Notes: generated by a model not told the origin, from the sequence alone. Shown: positions 28,457 to 37,706, numbered from the stretch's first letter. The stretch is DNA of 64,000 nucleotides from Streptomyces silvae (GCF_016745505.1 NZ_JAERUC010000016.1:62001-126000); one strand, 5' to 3'. Numbers and translations are program-made.

Positions 28457-29650
28457 ATGGACAACCTGGACCGCGCCCGGCTGCTCCTCGCCGACCACCC
28501 CGTCGTCGACGGCCACAACGACCTCCCCTGGGCCCTGCGCGAACAGGTCGGCTACGACCTTGACGCCCGTGACATCTCCCAGGACCAGACCGGCACCCTG
28601 CACACCGACATCCCGCGGCTGCGGGCCGGCGGTGTCGGCGCGCAGTTCTGGTCCGTCTACGTCGCACCCCGCCTGGCGGGCGACGACGCGGTCAGCGCCA
28701 CGCTGGAGCAGATCGACGTGGTGGGCGAGATGCTCGCCCGCTACCCGCAGGACCTGCGGCGCGCCCTGACCGCGGACGACATGGAGAAGGCCCGCGCCGA
28801 GGGCCGTATCGCCTCCCTGATGGGGGCCGAGGGCGGCCACTCCATCAACAACTCGCTGGCCACCCTGCGCGCGCTGCACACCCTCGGCGTCCGCTACATG
28901 ACGCTCACGCACAACGACAACACCGACTGGGCGGACTCGGCGACCGACTCCCCGCGGGTCGGCGGCCTGTCGGAGTTCGGCCGTGAGGTCGTACGCGAGA
29001 TGAACCGCGTCGGGATGCTGGTCGACCTCTCCCATGTGGCGGCCACCACCATGCGGGACGCGCTCGCCACGTCCGTCGCGCCGGTGATCTTCTCGCACTC
29101 CTCGGCCCGGGCGGTCTGCGACCACCCGCGCAACATCCCCGACGACGTGCTGCGGATGCTCGCCGCCAACGGCGGTGTGGCCATGGCGACCTTCGTGCCG
29201 AAGTTCGTCCTGCCGGCGGCCGTGGAGTGGACGCTCGCCGCCGACCGCAACATGCGGGAACACGGCCTGCACCACCTGGACACGACCCCGGCCGCCATGC
29301 GGATCCACGCGGACTTCGAGGCGCTCAACCCGCGCCCGATGGCCACCGTGGGCACGATCGCCGACCATCTCGACCACATGCGCGAGATCGCCGGGATCGA
29401 CCACATCGGCGTCGGCGGCGACTACGACGGCACGGCGTTCCTCCCGCTGGAGCTGGAGGACGTGTCCGGCTACCCGTACCTGATCGCGGAGCTGCTCACG
29501 CGCGGCTGGTCGGACGCCGATGTGGCCAAGCTGACCTGGCAGAACGCCGTACGGGTCCTGCGTGACGCGGAGGCGGTGTCCCGCGAGCTGAGCACCCGCG
29601 TCGGCCCGTCCCACGCCACGATCGACGAGCTGGACGGTCCGGAGGGCTGA
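28457..29650 (+). CDS. Membrane dipeptidase-like M19 peptidase
   Basis: A 397-residue M19 family zinc dipeptidase (renal dipeptidase type). Metal ligands are in [11 protein letters not shown] (His-x-Asp), the bridging Glu in MGAEGGHSI, and His in [15 protein letters not shown]; a GVGGDYDG active-site segment follows. No signal peptide is visible, so it is probably cytoplasmic despite the family name. It lies nine bases after purE and is probably co-transcribed, a pairing that has no obvious metabolic logic. Substrates may be D- or L-dipeptides. Confidence 0.93.
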   Translation: MDNLDRARLLLADHPVVDGHNDLPWALREQVGYDLDARDISQDQTGTLHTDIPRLRAGGVGAQFWSVYVAPRLAGDDAVSATLEQIDVVGEMLARYPQDLRRALTADDMEKARAEGRIASLMGAEGGHSINNSLATLRALHTLGVRYMTLTHNDNTDWADSATDSPRVGGLSEFGREVVREMNRVGMLVDLSHVAATTMRDALATSVAPVIFSHSSARAVCDHPRNIPDDVLRMLAANGGVAMATFVPKFVLPAAVEWTLAADRNMREHGLHHLDTTPAAMRIHADFEALNPRPMATVGTIADHLDHMREIAGIDHIGVGGDYDGTAFLPLELEDVSGYPYLIAELLTRGWSDADVAKLTWQNAVRVLRDAEAVSRELSTRVGPSHATIDELDGPEG

Positions 29651-29670
29651 TCTCCGTACGGCATGGCAGG

Positions 29671-29698
29671 AAGGCGGCGGCCCCGGGGCCGCCGCCTT
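29671..29698. terminator. Hairpin terminator between dipeptidase and UDP-glucose dehydrogenase
   Basis: Perfect 12-base arms (29671-29682 and 29687-29698) flank a CCGG loop, followed by TCT. It lies between converging genes and may serve both strands. Confidence 0.75.
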
Positions 29699-29704
29699 CT
29701 CGCG

Positions 29705-31048
29705 TCAGGCCTTCGGGCGGCCCATCGCCCGGTACGTCCAGCCGGCCTCGCGCCACACCGCCGGGTCCAGCGCGTTGCGGCCGTCCAGGATGATCCGGCG
29801 CCCCGCGACCTCGCCCAGCGCCGCCACGTCCAGCTCCCGGAACTCGCGCCACTCCGTCAGGTGCAGCACGACGTCCGCCCCGCGCACCGCGTCCAGCGCG
29901 GTGTCCGCGTAGCCGAGGGTCGGGAAGAGGCGGCGGGCGTTGTCCATGCCCTTGGGGTCGAAGACCGTGACCTGGCCGCCCTGGAGATGGATCTGCCCGG
30001 CGACGTTCAGGGCCGGGGAGTCGCGTACGTCGTCCGAGTCCGGCTTGAAGGTGGCGCCCAGCACCGCGACGCGCGTGCCCAGGAACGAGCCCCCGCCCAC
30101 GGCCTCGCGGGCCAGCTCGACCATGTGGCCGCGCCGGCGCATGTTGATGGAGTCGACCTCCCGCAGGAAGGTCAGGGCCTGGTCGGCGCCGAGCTCGCCG
30201 GCGCGCGCCATGAAGGCCCGGATGTCCTTGGGCAGACAGCCCCCGCCGAAGCCGATCCCGGCCCGCAGGAACTTCTTGCCGATGCGCTCGTCGTGGCCGA
30301 TCGCCTCGGCGAGCTTCACCACGTCGCCGTCGGCGGCCTCGCAGACCTCGGCCATCGCGTTGATGAAGGAGATCTTGGTCGCGAGGAAGGAGTTGGCGGA
30401 GGTCTTCACCAGCTCGGCGGTCGGGAAGTCCGTGACCACGAAGGGCGAGCCCTCGGCGACGGGGCCCGCGTACACCTCGCGCAGCAGCTTCTCGGCCCGC
30501 TCGCTCTCCACACCGACGACGATCCGGTCCGGGTGCAGGGTGTCCTTCACGGCGAAGCCCTCGCGCAGGAACTCCGGGTTCCAGGCCAGCTCCGCGTCCG
30601 TACCCACCGGGGCCAGCTCGGCCAGCCGCGCGGAGAGCCGTGCGGCGGAGCCCACCGGGACGGTGGACTTGCCCACGACCAGGGCGGGCCGGGTCAGCTG
30701 CGGGGCCAGCGACTCGAAGGCACTGTCCACGTAGCTCATGTCGCAGGCGTACTCGCCGTGCTTCTGGGGCGTGTTCACGCAGACGAAGTGGACGTCGCCG
30801 AACGCGCCGACCTCCTCCCAGGAGGTGGTGAACCGCAGCCGCCCGGTCGAGCCCTCGATGCCCGCCACGTGCTTCTGGAGGATCTCCTCCAGCCCCGGCT
30901 CGTACATCGGGACCCTGCCCGCCGAGAGCATCTCGATCTTCTCGGGCACGACGTCGAGCCCGAGGACTTCGAAGCCGAGCTCCGCCATGGCCGCGGCATG
31001 GGTGGCGCCGAGGTAGCCGGTGCCGATCACGGTGATCCTGAGGGCCAT
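29705..31048 (-). CDS. UDP-glucose 6-dehydrogenase
   Basis: A 447-residue nucleotide-sugar dehydrogenase oxidising UDP-glucose to UDP-glucuronate. The NAD Rossmann motif is VIGTGYLGATHAAAMAELGF at the start, and the catalytic Cys is in GIGFGGGCLPKDIRAFM; WNPEFLREGFAV is also conserved. The ATG at 31048 follows AGGAGC on the minus strand. UDP-glucuronate would feed surface glycans. It stands alone on its strand and converges on the dipeptidase gene. It could act on another UDP-sugar, such as UDP-N-acetylmannosamine, but the length and motifs fit glucose. Confidence 0.94.
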   Translation of the reverse strand: MALRITVIGTGYLGATHAAAMAELGFEVLGLDVVPEKIEMLSAGRVPMYEPGLEEILQKHVAGIEGSTGRLRFTTSWEEVGAFGDVHFVCVNTPQKHGEYACDMSYVDSAFESLAPQLTRPALVVGKSTVPVGSAARLSARLAELAPVGTDAELAWNPEFLREGFAVKDTLHPDRIVVGVESERAEKLLREVYAGPVAEGSPFVVTDFPTAELVKTSANSFLATKISFINAMAEVCEAADGDVVKLAEAIGHDERIGKKFLRAGIGFGGGCLPKDIRAFMARAGELGADQALTFLREVDSINMRRRGHMVELAREAVGGGSFLGTRVAVLGATFKPDSDDVRDSPALNVAGQIHLQGGQVTVFDPKGMDNARRLFPTLGYADTALDAVRGADVVLHLTEWREFRELDVAALGEVAGRRIILDGRNALDPAVWREAGWTYRAMGRPKA

Positions 31049-31233
31049 GGGTGCTCCTGAACGATGCGGACAGACGTGCGGAGCCGAGCATAACCGTGCG
31101 TGCGGAACGCTGTTTTCCGGCGCCCTCCGGGGCTGCCGCGCCACTGCGCACGAGGGCCGCCCCCGCCGTGTCGGCAAGCTCACGTGCCCCGCCCGTATGC
31201 CCGCGCTCGGCAGGGCCACTAAAATTGGGTTAC

Positions 31234-31250
31234 TTAACGGTAGTTAGCAT
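31234..31250 (+). promoter_or_regulatory. Candidate promoter/operator for the acyl-CoA dehydrogenase
   Basis: TAAC (31235-31238) and GTTA (31243-31246) form a short inverted repeat that overlaps a TANNNT box TAGCAT (31245-31250). The segment 31221-31250 is AT-rich. Fatty-acid genes are often controlled by TetR-type repressors that bind such sites, so an operator is plausible. The evidence is weak. Confidence 0.3.
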
Positions 31251-31268
31251 CCTTGGGGAGTGAACGTC

Positions 31269-32426
31269 TTGGCGGGTTCGACCGATTTCGACCTGTACCG
31301 TCCGGCCGAGGAGCACGAGATGCTCCGCGAGACGATCCGTTCGCTCGCCGAGGCGAAGATCGCCCCGCACGCCGCCGCGGTCGACGAGGAGGCGCGCTTC
31401 CCGAGGGAGGCGCTGGACGCCCTGGTCGCCTCGGACCTGCACGCGGTGCACGTCCCGGAGGAGTACGGCGGCGCGGGCGCCGACGCGCTCGCCACGGTCA
31501 TCGTGATCGAGGAGGTGGCCCGTGTCTGCGCCTCCTCCTCCCTCATCCCGGCCGTGAACAAGCTGGGCTCGCTGCCGGTGATCCTCTCCGGTTCCGAGGA
31601 CCTGAAGAAGAAGTACCTGGGCCCGCTCGCCAAGGGCGACGCGATGTTCTCGTACGCCCTGTCCGAGCCGGACGCCGGTTCCGACGCGGCCGGCATGAAG
31701 ACCAAGGCCGTGCGTGACGGGGACTTCTGGGTCCTCAACGGTGTGAAGCGCTGGATCACCAACGCGGGCGAGTCCGAGTACTACACGGTGATGGCCGTCA
31801 CCGACCCGACGAAGCGCTCCAAGGGCATCTCGGCGTTCGTCGTCGAGAAGTCCGACGAGGGTGTCTCCTTCGGTGCCCCGGAGAAGAAGCTCGGCATCAA
31901 GGGCTCCCCGACGCGCGAGGTCTACCTCGACAACGTCCGTATCCCCGCGGACCGCATGATCGGCGAGGAGGGCACCGGCTTCGCCACGGCGATGAAGACC
32001 CTGGACCACACCCGCATCACCATCGCGGCCCAGGCCCTCGGCATCGCCCAGGGCGCCCTCGACTACGCCAAGGGCTACGTCCAGGAGCGCAAGCAGTTCG
32101 GCAAGCCGATCGGTGACTTCCAGGGCATCCAGTTCATGCTCGCCGACATGGCGATGAAGCTGGAGGCGGCCCGCCAGCTCACCTACTCGGCCGCCGCCAA
32201 GTCCGAGCGCCTCGACGGCGACCTCACCTTCTTCGGAGCGGCGGCCAAGTGCTTCGCCTCCGACGTCGCGATGGAGGTCACCACGGACGCCGTCCAGCTG
32301 CTCGGCGGCTACGGCTACACCCGTGACTACCCGGTCGAGCGCATGATGCGCGACGCCAAGATCACGCAGATCTACGAGGGCACCAACCAGGTCCAGCGGA
32401 TCGTCATGGCCCGCAACCTGCCGTAA
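31269..32426 (+). CDS. Acyl-CoA dehydrogenase
   Basis: A 385-residue FAD flavoenzyme of the short/medium/branched-chain acyl-CoA dehydrogenase family. Motifs are MFSYALSEPDAGSDAAGMKT, RWITNAGESEYY, FGKPIGDFQGIQFMLADMA and the C-terminal ITQIYEGTNQVQRIVMARNL with the catalytic Glu. TTG at 31269 is preferred because GGGGAG lies about eight bases upstream and the product begins MAGSTDFDLYRP; GTG at 31260 (three residues longer) overlaps that site. The closest context parallel I recall is mycobacterial fadE25 near purE/purK. The exact chain specificity is unknown. Confidence 0.93.
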   Translation: MAGSTDFDLYRPAEEHEMLRETIRSLAEAKIAPHAAAVDEEARFPREALDALVASDLHAVHVPEEYGGAGADALATVIVIEEVARVCASSSLIPAVNKLGSLPVILSGSEDLKKKYLGPLAKGDAMFSYALSEPDAGSDAAGMKTKAVRDGDFWVLNGVKRWITNAGESEYYTVMAVTDPTKRSKGISAFVVEKSDEGVSFGAPEKKLGIKGSPTREVYLDNVRIPADRMIGEEGTGFATAMKTLDHTRITIAAQALGIAQGALDYAKGYVQERKQFGKPIGDFQGIQFMLADMAMKLEAARQLTYSAAAKSERLDGDLTFFGAAAKCFASDVAMEVTTDAVQLLGGYGYTRDYPVERMMRDAKITQIYEGTNQVQRIVMARNLP

Positions 32427-32437
32427 CGGCGCTCCTC

Positions 32438-32475
32438 CGTGTGGCCCCCGGCACCCCGGTGCCGGGGGCCACACG
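32438..32475. terminator. Long hairpin terminator after acyl-CoA dehydrogenase
   Basis: Perfect 18-base arms (32438-32455 and 32458-32475) leave a two-base loop, or a four-base loop with 17 pairs. It begins 12 bases after the stop codon. Confidence 0.85.
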
Positions 32476-32601
32476 TGCGTCCGGGGCGGTTTCCCCGGGG
32501 TGCGGAGAGCGAGCGAGTCGGAGGCGGGTCCCGGCGGGCTCCTCCCCTTACGATTCCGATGCCTGCCGATAAGGGCTCGAAACCGGACAGATGGGAATCC
32601 C

Positions 32602-33153
32602 GTGCCGAACCAGTTCGCCCTCGATGTCACCAAGATCCGCGAAGAGGCCCGCAGGGACATCACCAAGGGCCCGGTCACCCCCGCGAACACCGCCGACCTG
32701 GAGCGTCTCATCGACGTGCTCAACCAGGTGGTCGCCACCGAGATGGTCTGCTACCTGCGCTACACGCAGAACGCGATCGTCGCCCAGGGCATCAACCGGC
32801 AGCAGGTCGCCGACCTGTTCCGCGAGCACGCCGGCGAGGAGCTCGACCACTTCCAGCGTGTCTCGGACCGGATCAACCAGCTGGGCGGCAGCCCCGACAT
32901 GGACCCGGGCACCCTGGTGGCCCGCTCGCACACCGAGTACGAGACGCCCGCGGAGACCGACCTCCAGGAGATGATCCGGGAGAACTTCGTCGCCGAGCGG
33001 ATCGTCATCGAGACGTACACCGAGATCGTGCGCTGGATCGGCGAGAGCGACCCCACGACGCGGCGGCTCATCGAGGACATCCTCAAGGAGGAGGAGGACC
33101 ACGCCGACGAGCTGAACGACCTCTACCAGCCCGCGGGGGCCGGGGGCGCGTGA
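32602..33153 (+). CDS. Ferritin-like (bacterioferritin-type) protein
   Basis: A 183-residue four-helix protein. Di-iron ligands are all visible: Glu in VVATEMVCYLRY, the ExxH of HAGEELDHFQRV, Glu in ENFVAERIVIETYTEI and ExxH in KEEEDHADEL. The fold and length suit a bacterioferritin or ferritin-like oxidase. The heme-binding Met of true bacterioferritin is uncertain. The GTG start has only a weak GGGAA upstream. It may store iron or detoxify peroxide; it lies alone, with a terminator after it, and neither neighbour hints at iron. Confidence 0.88.
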   Translation: MPNQFALDVTKIREEARRDITKGPVTPANTADLERLIDVLNQVVATEMVCYLRYTQNAIVAQGINRQQVADLFREHAGEELDHFQRVSDRINQLGGSPDMDPGTLVARSHTEYETPAETDLQEMIRENFVAERIVIETYTEIVRWIGESDPTTRRLIEDILKEEEDHADELNDLYQPAGAGGA

Positions 33154-33176
33154 CGGCGGCGCCGGCCGGAACGGCG

Positions 33177-33212
33177 GGAGGCCCCTCACCCGGCTGCGGG
33201 TGAGGGGCCTCC
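33177..33212. terminator. Bidirectional hairpin terminator
   Basis: Perfect 16-base arms (33177-33192 and 33197-33212) with a GCTG loop lie between the ferritin-like gene (plus) and an LCP gene (minus), which converge. Confidence 0.87.
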
Positions 33213-33233
33213 GAAGGCCTCGGGCGGCGGCGG

Positions 33234-34505
33234 TCAGTTGCCCTTGACCGTGACCTTCTCGTCGTTCTTCAGCTGCTCGACGAGCTGCTTGACCTTGGCC
33301 TTGTCCCAGACGAGGTTGCCGTTCACGCTCTGGCCCGTGAGCGGGATGTTCATCGACGTACCCTCGCCGCCCGTGACGCCCTTCATCGCGAAGAACATGT
33401 TGCCGAGTGACCAGAGCGACATGTCCTTGTCCACGATCAGGGTGTCCAGACCCGCGCCCATCGTCGGGTAGAGCTTGAACGGGTTGAGGATCGTCGACGG
33501 GGTCGCCGTCTGGGAGGCCAGGGCCGCGAGGAACTTCTGCTGGTTCTTCGTGCGGTCCAGGTCGCTGCCCGCGAAGGCGTACCGGGTGCGGACGAAGGCG
33601 AGGGACTGCTCGCCGTTCAGGGTCTGCTTGCCGGCCTGGAAGTCGGCGCCGGAGTTCTTGTCCTTGAAGGCCTTCGGGATGTCCATCTCGACACCGCCGA
33701 TGGCGTCCACGATCTTGGCGAAGCCGCCGAAGCCGATCTCGACGTAGTGGTCGATGCGCAGCCCGGTGTTGAACTCGACCGTGCGGACCAGCAGCTCGGG
33801 GCCGTCCTCGGCGTACGCCGCGTTCAGCTTCACCTGGCGGCCGGTCCCCGCGAACTTCTTGCCGGACTCGGAGCCGACGAACGAGGGGATCTCGACGTTC
33901 GAGTCGCGGGGCAGCGAGATCAGCGTCGGGCCGTTGGAGCCGTCGTGCAGGATCATCATCGAGTCGGTCCGCTTGCCCTCGGCGGAGCCGGTGTGCAGCT
34001 TCTTCTTGTCCTCGGCCGTCATGCCCTCGCGGCTGTCGGAGCCGACGACCAGGTAGTTCGTGCCGTCGCCCTCGGAGGGGCGGTCGATGACCTTGGAGAG
34101 GTCGACCTCGCGCTTGAGCTTGCCGTCGGCCCAGAAGTACGTGCCGACCGAGACGGCGAGCACCACGACGACCAGGGAGAGCACGCCGACCTTGAGGCGC
34201 CGGCCCCAGTTCGGCGCCGGGCGGGGCTGGACGTATCCGCTGTCACCGCCGCGGCCGCCACCGTGGCCGCCGCCGCGCTGACCGCCGCCGCCGTAGACCT
34301 GGCCCGTGTTGTAGCCGCTGTCGTAACCGGGGCCGTCCTCGTAGCCCGGTCCCTGCTGCGGGGGGATGTGGGGCGGGGACTGCGGCGGCGCGGGGCGCCG
34401 CCGGACGTGCGGCATGGCGCGGGCGCTCTCCGGCCGGGGGCTCGCGCTGCCCCGCCCGTAGCGTTCGCCGGGTCCGCCGTTCCGTCCTTCGGGCCAATCG
34501 CTCAT
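33234..34505 (-). CDS. LCP (LytR-CpsA-Psr) family wall ligase, copy 1
   Basis: A 423-residue LCP protein with a Pro/Arg/Gly-rich cytoplasmic N-terminus of about 115 residues, one membrane helix (about 120-142) and an extracytoplasmic LCP domain. Active-site arginines lie in LPRDSNVEIP and FVRTRYAFAGSDLDRTKNQQ, and the acidic pair in GKRTDSMMIL. LCP proteins join undecaprenyl-linked glycans to peptidoglycan. It lacks the C-terminal LytR_C domain found in copies 2-4. The ATG gives MSDWPEGRNGG; a 29-residue upstream extension has no support. It is divergent from the thioesterase gene. Confidence 0.93.
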   Translation of the reverse strand: MSDWPEGRNGGPGERYGRGSASPRPESARAMPHVRRRPAPPQSPPHIPPQQGPGYEDGPGYDSGYNTGQVYGGGGQRGGGHGGGRGGDSGYVQPRPAPNWGRRLKVGVLSLVVVVLAVSVGTYFWADGKLKREVDLSKVIDRPSEGDGTNYLVVGSDSREGMTAEDKKKLHTGSAEGKRTDSMMILHDGSNGPTLISLPRDSNVEIPSFVGSESGKKFAGTGRQVKLNAAYAEDGPELLVRTVEFNTGLRIDHYVEIGFGGFAKIVDAIGGVEMDIPKAFKDKNSGADFQAGKQTLNGEQSLAFVRTRYAFAGSDLDRTKNQQKFLAALASQTATPSTILNPFKLYPTMGAGLDTLIVDKDMSLWSLGNMFFAMKGVTGGEGTSMNIPLTGQSVNGNLVWDKAKVKQLVEQLKNDEKVTVKGN

Positions 34506-34611
34506 GCGGACCAGTGTGCCGTCTCGGCCTGTGGCTCTTACAGGGTGTAGCGGGGATCGGGGCACGGCTGTTGCGAAGCTGATGCAATGCAACCGGGTGC
34601 AAGCCCCCGCA

Positions 34612-34617
34612 TAAGGT
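34612..34617 (+). promoter_or_regulatory. Candidate -10 box for leaderless thioesterase mRNA
   Basis: TAAGGT ends seven bases before ATG 34625, the spacing expected for a transcript starting at the start codon. No -35 and no normal ribosome site are evident. Confidence 0.35.
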
Positions 34618-34624
34618 GGACGGC

Positions 34625-35173
34625 ATGACAGATCAGTCCCAGCCGCCGGAGGCCGATATTCCGGTCAAGCCGACCTCGGCCTCCCGGACCACCCTCAGCC
34701 ACATCATGACCGGCAACGACACCAACCTCCTGGGTACGGTGCACGGCGGGGTGATCATGAAGCTGGTCGACGACGCGGCGGGGGCGGTCGCCGGCCGGCA
34801 CTCCGGCGGACCGGCCGTGACGGCCTCGATGGACGAGATGGTCTTCCTGGAGCCCGTCCGCGTGGGTGACCTTGTTCACGTCCGCGCCCAGGTGAACTGG
34901 ACCGGCCGTTCCTCGATGGAGGTCGGCGTCCGCGTCATGGCCGAGCGGTGGAACGAGTCGACCCCGGCCCAGCAGGTCGGCAGCGCCTATCTGGTGTTCG
35001 CGGCGGTCGACGAGGAGGGCAAGCCGCGCCGCGTACCGCAGGTGGCCCCGGAGACCGAGCGCGACAAGCGCCGCTACCAGGAGGCCCAGATCCGGCGTAC
35101 GCACCGCCTCGCCCGCCGCCGCGCGATCAAGGAGCTGCGGGAGCAGCGGGCCGCCGAGGGCATCGACGACTGA
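34625..35173 (+). CDS. Acyl-CoA thioesterase, hotdog fold
   Basis: A 182-residue hotdog-fold thioesterase of the YciA/BFIT type. The fold's core is seen in NDTNLLGTVHGGVIMKLVDD (with the catalytic-region HGG motif) and GSAYLVFAAVDEEGKPRRVP. The C-terminal tail of about 30 residues is basic and coiled (RAIKELREQRAA). It is divergent from LCP copy 1 and followed by the Lrp regulator on the other strand. It probably hydrolyses acyl-CoAs; the chain length is unknown. Confidence 0.93.
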   Translation: MTDQSQPPEADIPVKPTSASRTTLSHIMTGNDTNLLGTVHGGVIMKLVDDAAGAVAGRHSGGPAVTASMDEMVFLEPVRVGDLVHVRAQVNWTGRSSMEVGVRVMAERWNESTPAQQVGSAYLVFAAVDEEGKPRRVPQVAPETERDKRRYQEAQIRRTHRLARRRAIKELREQRAAEGIDD

Positions 35174-35260
35174 CCCCGGCCGTACGGGCCCGCGGCCCCC
35201 GCCACGGGCCGGGCACGCGAGCCGAGTCCCGGTCGCGCGGGCCTGCCGGCCGGTACGGGG

Positions 35261-36388
35261 TCAGCGCGGGACGCGCAGCCGTCGCAGCAGCGCGTCCTCG
35301 GCCTGCTCGGCGCCGGGCTCCTCCCAGAACGTCACGGGAACCCCTCTGATGTGGCGGCCCAGGGGGTCCAGCACATGGCCGGCGATCTTCAGCTGCCAGA
35401 GGGCCACCGCCCGGTCCGCGACGGTCAGCTCGGGGAAGCGGTCCGCCAGCCTGGCCTCGAAGGCGCCGATGTCCTCGGCGGAGCGCAGCCACACCGTGAG
35501 CATCAGATTGTGCGGCCCGGTCAGCGACGCGCAGAGCCGGGTCTCGCGCATGCGGATCAGCTGCGAGGCGATGCGGGCGGCCTCACCGGCCGGGGCGATG
35601 CCCCAGAGCGTGACCGAGATCGGCCAGCCGGAGAGATGGCGGGCCACCTCGCAGCGGTAGATCAGCGCGTCCTGCCGGTGCATACGGTCGAGCCTGCGGC
35701 GCACGGTGTTGGGGCTGACCCCGAGGCGTTCGGCGAGCCGGGCGGCGGGCTGGCGGAAGTCCTCGCTCAGCAGCAGGTAGAGCCGGGTGTCCAGTGCGTC
35801 CGGGGCGGGCAGCCCACGCCGTGGCATGGCCGGCGCCCGGTCCCTCGCCAGGAGGTCCTGGCTGTCGGGGTCCAGCCGGTCCAGCCGCCAGCGGCTGCCC
35901 TCGGTGTGGACGGCGGTCGCCGTCTGGGACCGGGTGGCCGAGACCCCGGGCAGCCGGCCGAGACGGAAGCCGACGTAGCGGGCCAGCATCGCCAGATCGG
36001 GGAAGGCGGCGGTGAGGACCAGGTCCCTGGCGCCGGTGACGTGCTCGATGGTGATCAGATGCGGGTCGTCCGCGATCTCGGCCGCCACCTCGTGCAGGGC
36101 GCCGGCCGCGCAGTCCACCTCGATGAACGCGATGATCGGCACCGCGGGCCCGACCGCCACCGTGTAGCAGCTGAGCCAGGCGTGGCCCGCCTCCGTGAGC
36201 CGGTTCCAGCGGCGCGCAGCCGTCGAGGCGTCCACCCCGAGGACCTTCCCGATCTGCGCCCACTCCGCCCGGGGCGAGGTCTGGAGCGCGGTGATGAGGA
36301 GATAGTCCAGCTCGTCCAGGGGCTCGGGCTGCCCGGTGCTCAGCAGGCGTTCGGGGAGCCCGGTGGATTCATGCGTCGATCGGCTCAT
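35261..36388 (-). CDS. Lrp/AsnC regulator with two repeated halves
   Basis: A 375-residue Lrp/AsnC protein, about twice the usual 150. Helix-turn-helix 1 is in DELDYLLITALQTSPRAEWA with IGKVLGVDASTAARRWNRL, and a second is in LAERLGVSPNTVRRRLDRMH, each followed by an AsnC/RAM-like ligand domain. Such doubled proteins bind DNA as a pseudo-dimer. It is 59 bases divergent from an M20 hydrolase-MFS operon and probably controls it in response to an amino acid or conjugate. ATG at 36388 has AGGAAAG upstream; an earlier start at 36415 lacks one. A 6-base inverted repeat (36403-36408, 36432-36437) in the gap may be its operator. Confidence 0.9.
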   Translation of the reverse strand: MSRSTHESTGLPERLLSTGQPEPLDELDYLLITALQTSPRAEWAQIGKVLGVDASTAARRWNRLTEAGHAWLSCYTVAVGPAVPIIAFIEVDCAAGALHEVAAEIADDPHLITIEHVTGARDLVLTAAFPDLAMLARYVGFRLGRLPGVSATRSQTATAVHTEGSRWRLDRLDPDSQDLLARDRAPAMPRRGLPAPDALDTRLYLLLSEDFRQPAARLAERLGVSPNTVRRRLDRMHRQDALIYRCEVARHLSGWPISVTLWGIAPAGEAARIASQLIRMRETRLCASLTGPHNLMLTVWLRSAEDIGAFEARLADRFPELTVADRAVALWQLKIAGHVLDPLGRHIRGVPVTFWEEPGAEQAEDALLRRLRVPR

Positions 36389-36402
36389 GAGGAGCGCTTT
36401 CC

Positions 36403-36437
36403 TGCGGACGATCATGGTTGAGGTGTTTCGCTCCGCA
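36403..36437. promoter_or_regulatory. Candidate operator between Lrp-type regulator and M20 gene
   Basis: TGCGGA (36403-36408) and TCCGCA (36432-36437) are inverted six-base arms, 23 bases apart, within the 59-base divergent gap. The position suits autoregulation and control of the M20-MFS pair by the regulator. The arms are short, so chance is not excluded. Confidence 0.3.
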
Positions 36438-36447
36438 CGATACGCCC

Positions 36448-37701
36448 ATGTCCTTGCTCCACGAGGCCCGTGACCTCGCCCCCGCCCTGACCGAACTGCG
36501 CCACGCCCTGCACCGTGAACCCGAGCTCGGTCTCGACCTCCCGCTGACCCAGGCCAAGATCCTCGCCGCGCTGGACGGCCTGGGTCTCGAGATCCGCACC
36601 GGTACGGCGCTGAGCTCCGTGACCGCCGTGCTGCGCGGCGGCCGCCCCGGCCCCGCCGTTCTCCTGCGCGGCGACATGGACGCGCTGCCGGTCCAGGAGG
36701 ACACCGGGCTCCCGTACGCCTCCGTCGTCGACGGCCGGATGCACGCGTGCGGCCACGACCTGCACGTCACCGGCCTCGTCGGCGCCGCGCGGCTGCTGGC
36801 CGCCCGGCGGGAGGAGCTGGCCGGGGACGTCGTCCTCATGTTCCAGCCCGGCGAGGAGGGCCAGGGCGGCGCGCGGATCATGATCGACGAGGGGGTGCTC
36901 GACGCCGCCGGGGAACGGGTCGTCGCCGCGTACGCCCTGCATGTGATCTCCACCGGCGCGCCCACCGGGTTCGCCGCGACCCGGCCGGGGCCCATGCTCG
37001 CCGCCTCGGACGCCGTGGAGGTCACGGTGCGCGGGCGGGGCGGGCACGGCTCCTCGCCGCACTCGGCCGCCGATCCGGTGCCCGCAATGTGCGCCATGGT
37101 CACGGCACTCCAGACCGCCGTCACCCGGGAGATCGACGTCTTCGACCCGGCCGTCGTCACGGTCGGCAGGATCGAGGCGGGCACGGCGGCCAACGTGATC
37201 CCGGAGACCGCCCGGTTCGCCGCCACCGTACGGACCTTCTCCGACGCCTCCCGGGCCCGGGTGCGCGCGGCCTTCGAGCGGACCGTGCACGGGGTGGCCG
37301 CGGCCCACGGGGTGAGCGCCGAGGTCGACTACGTCGAGCAGTACCCGCCGACCGTCAACGACGCGGATCAGGCGGCGTTCGCACTGGAGACCGCGCGGCA
37401 GGTCCTGGGCGAGGGGCGCGTCTTCGAGGCGCCCAAGCCGATGGCGGGGGCCGAGGACTTCTCCTTCGTGCTCCGGAAGGTGCCGGGTGCCTTCGTCGGC
37501 CTGGGCGCCTGCCCGCCCGGCACCGACCCGGCCACCGCCCCGATGAACCACTCCGCGCAGGCGGTCTACGACGACGACGCCCTGCCGTACGCCGCCGCCC
37601 TCCTCGCCGGACTGGCCCTGCGCCGTCTCGGCACCCCGCTCACCCGGCCGGAGCCCGGTGCCTCCGCCGTGGCCATGCCCGTCCCCTCCCCGCAGGAGTA
37701 G
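36448..37701 (+). CDS. M20 peptidase/amidohydrolase (IAA-amino acid hydrolase type)
   Basis: A 417-residue M20D-type amidohydrolase. Motifs include LLRGDMDALPVQEDTGLPYA, the metal-binding RMHACGHDLH, the catalytic FQPGEEGQGGARIMI, and MAGAEDFSFVL near the end. These enzymes hydrolyse N-acyl or conjugated amino acids, such as hippurate-like or indole-acetyl amino acids. ATG at 36448 gives the normal length. An MFS gene follows six bases after the stop, and the divergent Lrp-like protein probably regulates both. The natural substrate cannot be read from sequence. Confidence 0.93.
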   Translation: MSLLHEARDLAPALTELRHALHREPELGLDLPLTQAKILAALDGLGLEIRTGTALSSVTAVLRGGRPGPAVLLRGDMDALPVQEDTGLPYASVVDGRMHACGHDLHVTGLVGAARLLAARREELAGDVVLMFQPGEEGQGGARIMIDEGVLDAAGERVVAAYALHVISTGAPTGFAATRPGPMLAASDAVEVTVRGRGGHGSSPHSAADPVPAMCAMVTALQTAVTREIDVFDPAVVTVGRIEAGTAANVIPETARFAATVRTFSDASRARVRAAFERTVHGVAAAHGVSAEVDYVEQYPPTVNDADQAAFALETARQVLGEGRVFEAPKPMAGAEDFSFVLRKVPGAFVGLGACPPGTDPATAPMNHSAQAVYDDDALPYAAALLAGLALRRLGTPLTRPEPGASAVAMPVPSPQE

Positions 37702-37706
37702 CCCCC

